This document shows positions 6,929 through 7,025 of a DNA stretch of 7,025 bases, in pieces. The notes under the pieces were generated by a model. It was not told where the DNA came from. It saw only the letters and a program-made list of their open reading frames with translations, and ran no database searches. Position 1 is the stretch's first letter, and the number at the start of each line of letters is the position of its first letter. Source of the stretch: Azonexaceae bacterium (GTDB taxonomy: Bacteria > Pseudomonadota > Gammaproteobacteria > Burkholderiales > Rhodocyclaceae); assembly GCA_009469685.1 (NCBI GenBank), contig SSTA01000075.1, positions 1 to 7,025 on the forward strand. Reading direction: 5' to 3'. A program made the translations under genes and the position numbers.

Positions 6929-6967
6929 ATGAATTCAGGCTGCAAGCTTCATGAAAGCTTGTGCTAG
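6929..6967 (+). CDS. Possible 12-aa ORF just after the MATE gene (doubtful)
   Basis: An ATG at 6929, 2 nt after the exporter stop, opens a 12-codon frame (MNSGCKLHESLC, then TAG). GAGGGGG lies 6 nt upstream, an excellent Shine-Dalgarno position, inside the last exporter codons. The peptide has no recognisable family, and the reading frame runs through an inverted repeat. It may be a coincidental G-run before a short frame; a leader peptide for a gene beyond the window is another possibility. Confidence 0.12.
   Translation: MNSGCKLHESLC
6943..6961. repeat. 7-bp inverted repeat downstream of the MATE gene
   Basis: CAAGCTT (6943-6949) and AAGCTTG (6955-6961) form a perfect 7-bp stem with a 5-nt loop, and two G-U pairs can extend the base. 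It starts 16 nt past the exporter stop. The stem is not GC-rich and no T-run follows directly, so it is a weak terminator candidate at best. Its position just before an extended -10-like element also allows an operator role. Confidence 0.35.
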
Positions 6968-6970
6968 TAT
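6962..6970 (+). promoter_or_regulatory. Possible extended -10 promoter pointing out of the window
   Basis: TGC TAGTAT (6962-6970) matches the extended -10 pattern TGnTAnnnT, with 4/6 to TATAAT. No good -35 box lies 16-18 nt upstream. It follows immediately on the inverted repeat at 6943-6961. The remaining sequence to 7025 contains no start of a recognisable gene, so a downstream gene may begin beyond the edge. Confidence 0.3.
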
Positions 6971-7025
6971 CTTTAGCCTTTCGACGCTCTAACCGGGCGG
7001 AATCCGGCCAACCCGGCACTGCCGC

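Noticed and set aside
6931..6960. GAATTC, CTGCA and AAGCTT sites close together, resembling a cloning-vector polylinker
   Set aside because: The sequence between the sites does not match a known pUC-type polylinker that I recall, and the genomic context continues on both sides; most likely chance.
5984..6967. A 327-codon plus-strand frame overlapping the MATE gene in another frame
   Set aside because: Its composition (Arg, Gly, Ala, Pro, Cys) is typical of an out-of-frame reading of GC-rich coding DNA, and the MATE frame carries all the conserved motifs.
1..7025. CRISPR array, tRNA/rRNA genes, insertion sequence or phage genes
   Set aside because: No regularly spaced direct repeats, no cloverleaf or rRNA-like stretches, no transposase or integrase motifs were seen; the window is almost fully occupied by six ordinary genes.

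Overview
The window is high-GC (roughly 63-65% by eye) chromosomal sequence with densely packed genes. It most resembles a Betaproteobacterium, possibly from the Rhodocyclales/Nitrosomonadales side. The grounds are a PyrF of the long 'type 2' subfamily, a DegS/AlgW-type periplasmic protease divergent from a Nif3/YbgI gene, and a FimV/HubP-family protein. Taxonomy is inferred from family resemblance only.

Layout. Minus strand, read right to left from 2815 to 1: a membrane-anchored HtrA-type serine protease (algW/degS-like, 2815-1658); a YafJ-type class II glutamine amidotransferase (1654-845), whose GTG start lies 3 nt after the protease stop; then, after an 84-nt gap holding a good sigma70-like promoter, orotidine-5'-phosphate decarboxylase (pyrF, 760-1), cut by the window edge. 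Plus strand from 2830: a Nif3/YbgI-family protein (2830-3576), whose start is only 14 nt from the divergent protease start. It runs convergently, with a 16-nt gap, into a 606-aa FimV-family protein on the minus strand (5413-3593). After a 145-nt divergent intergenic region, a 455-aa MATE/NorM-type multidrug exporter lies on the plus strand (5559-6926). The last 99 nt hold an inverted repeat, an extended -10-like element and a doubtful 12-codon ORF.

How the genes fit together. The protease and amidotransferase look like a translationally coupled pair, and pyrF may be transcribed partly from its own promoter. The protease is probably a periplasmic stress sensor or quality-control enzyme. Nif3 is a conserved metal-binding protein of unsettled function. 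The FimV-like protein is probably an inner-membrane, peptidoglycan-binding polar organiser or pilus-related factor. MATE exports cationic compounds. These are housekeeping and cell-envelope genes; I see no single dedicated pathway, no mobile element, no CRISPR, no tRNA or rRNA, and no strong sign of a novel system. The points most worth a second look are the compact FimV paralogue with a distinctive C-terminal module, the very tight divergent protease/nif3 junction, and the 3' end of the window.
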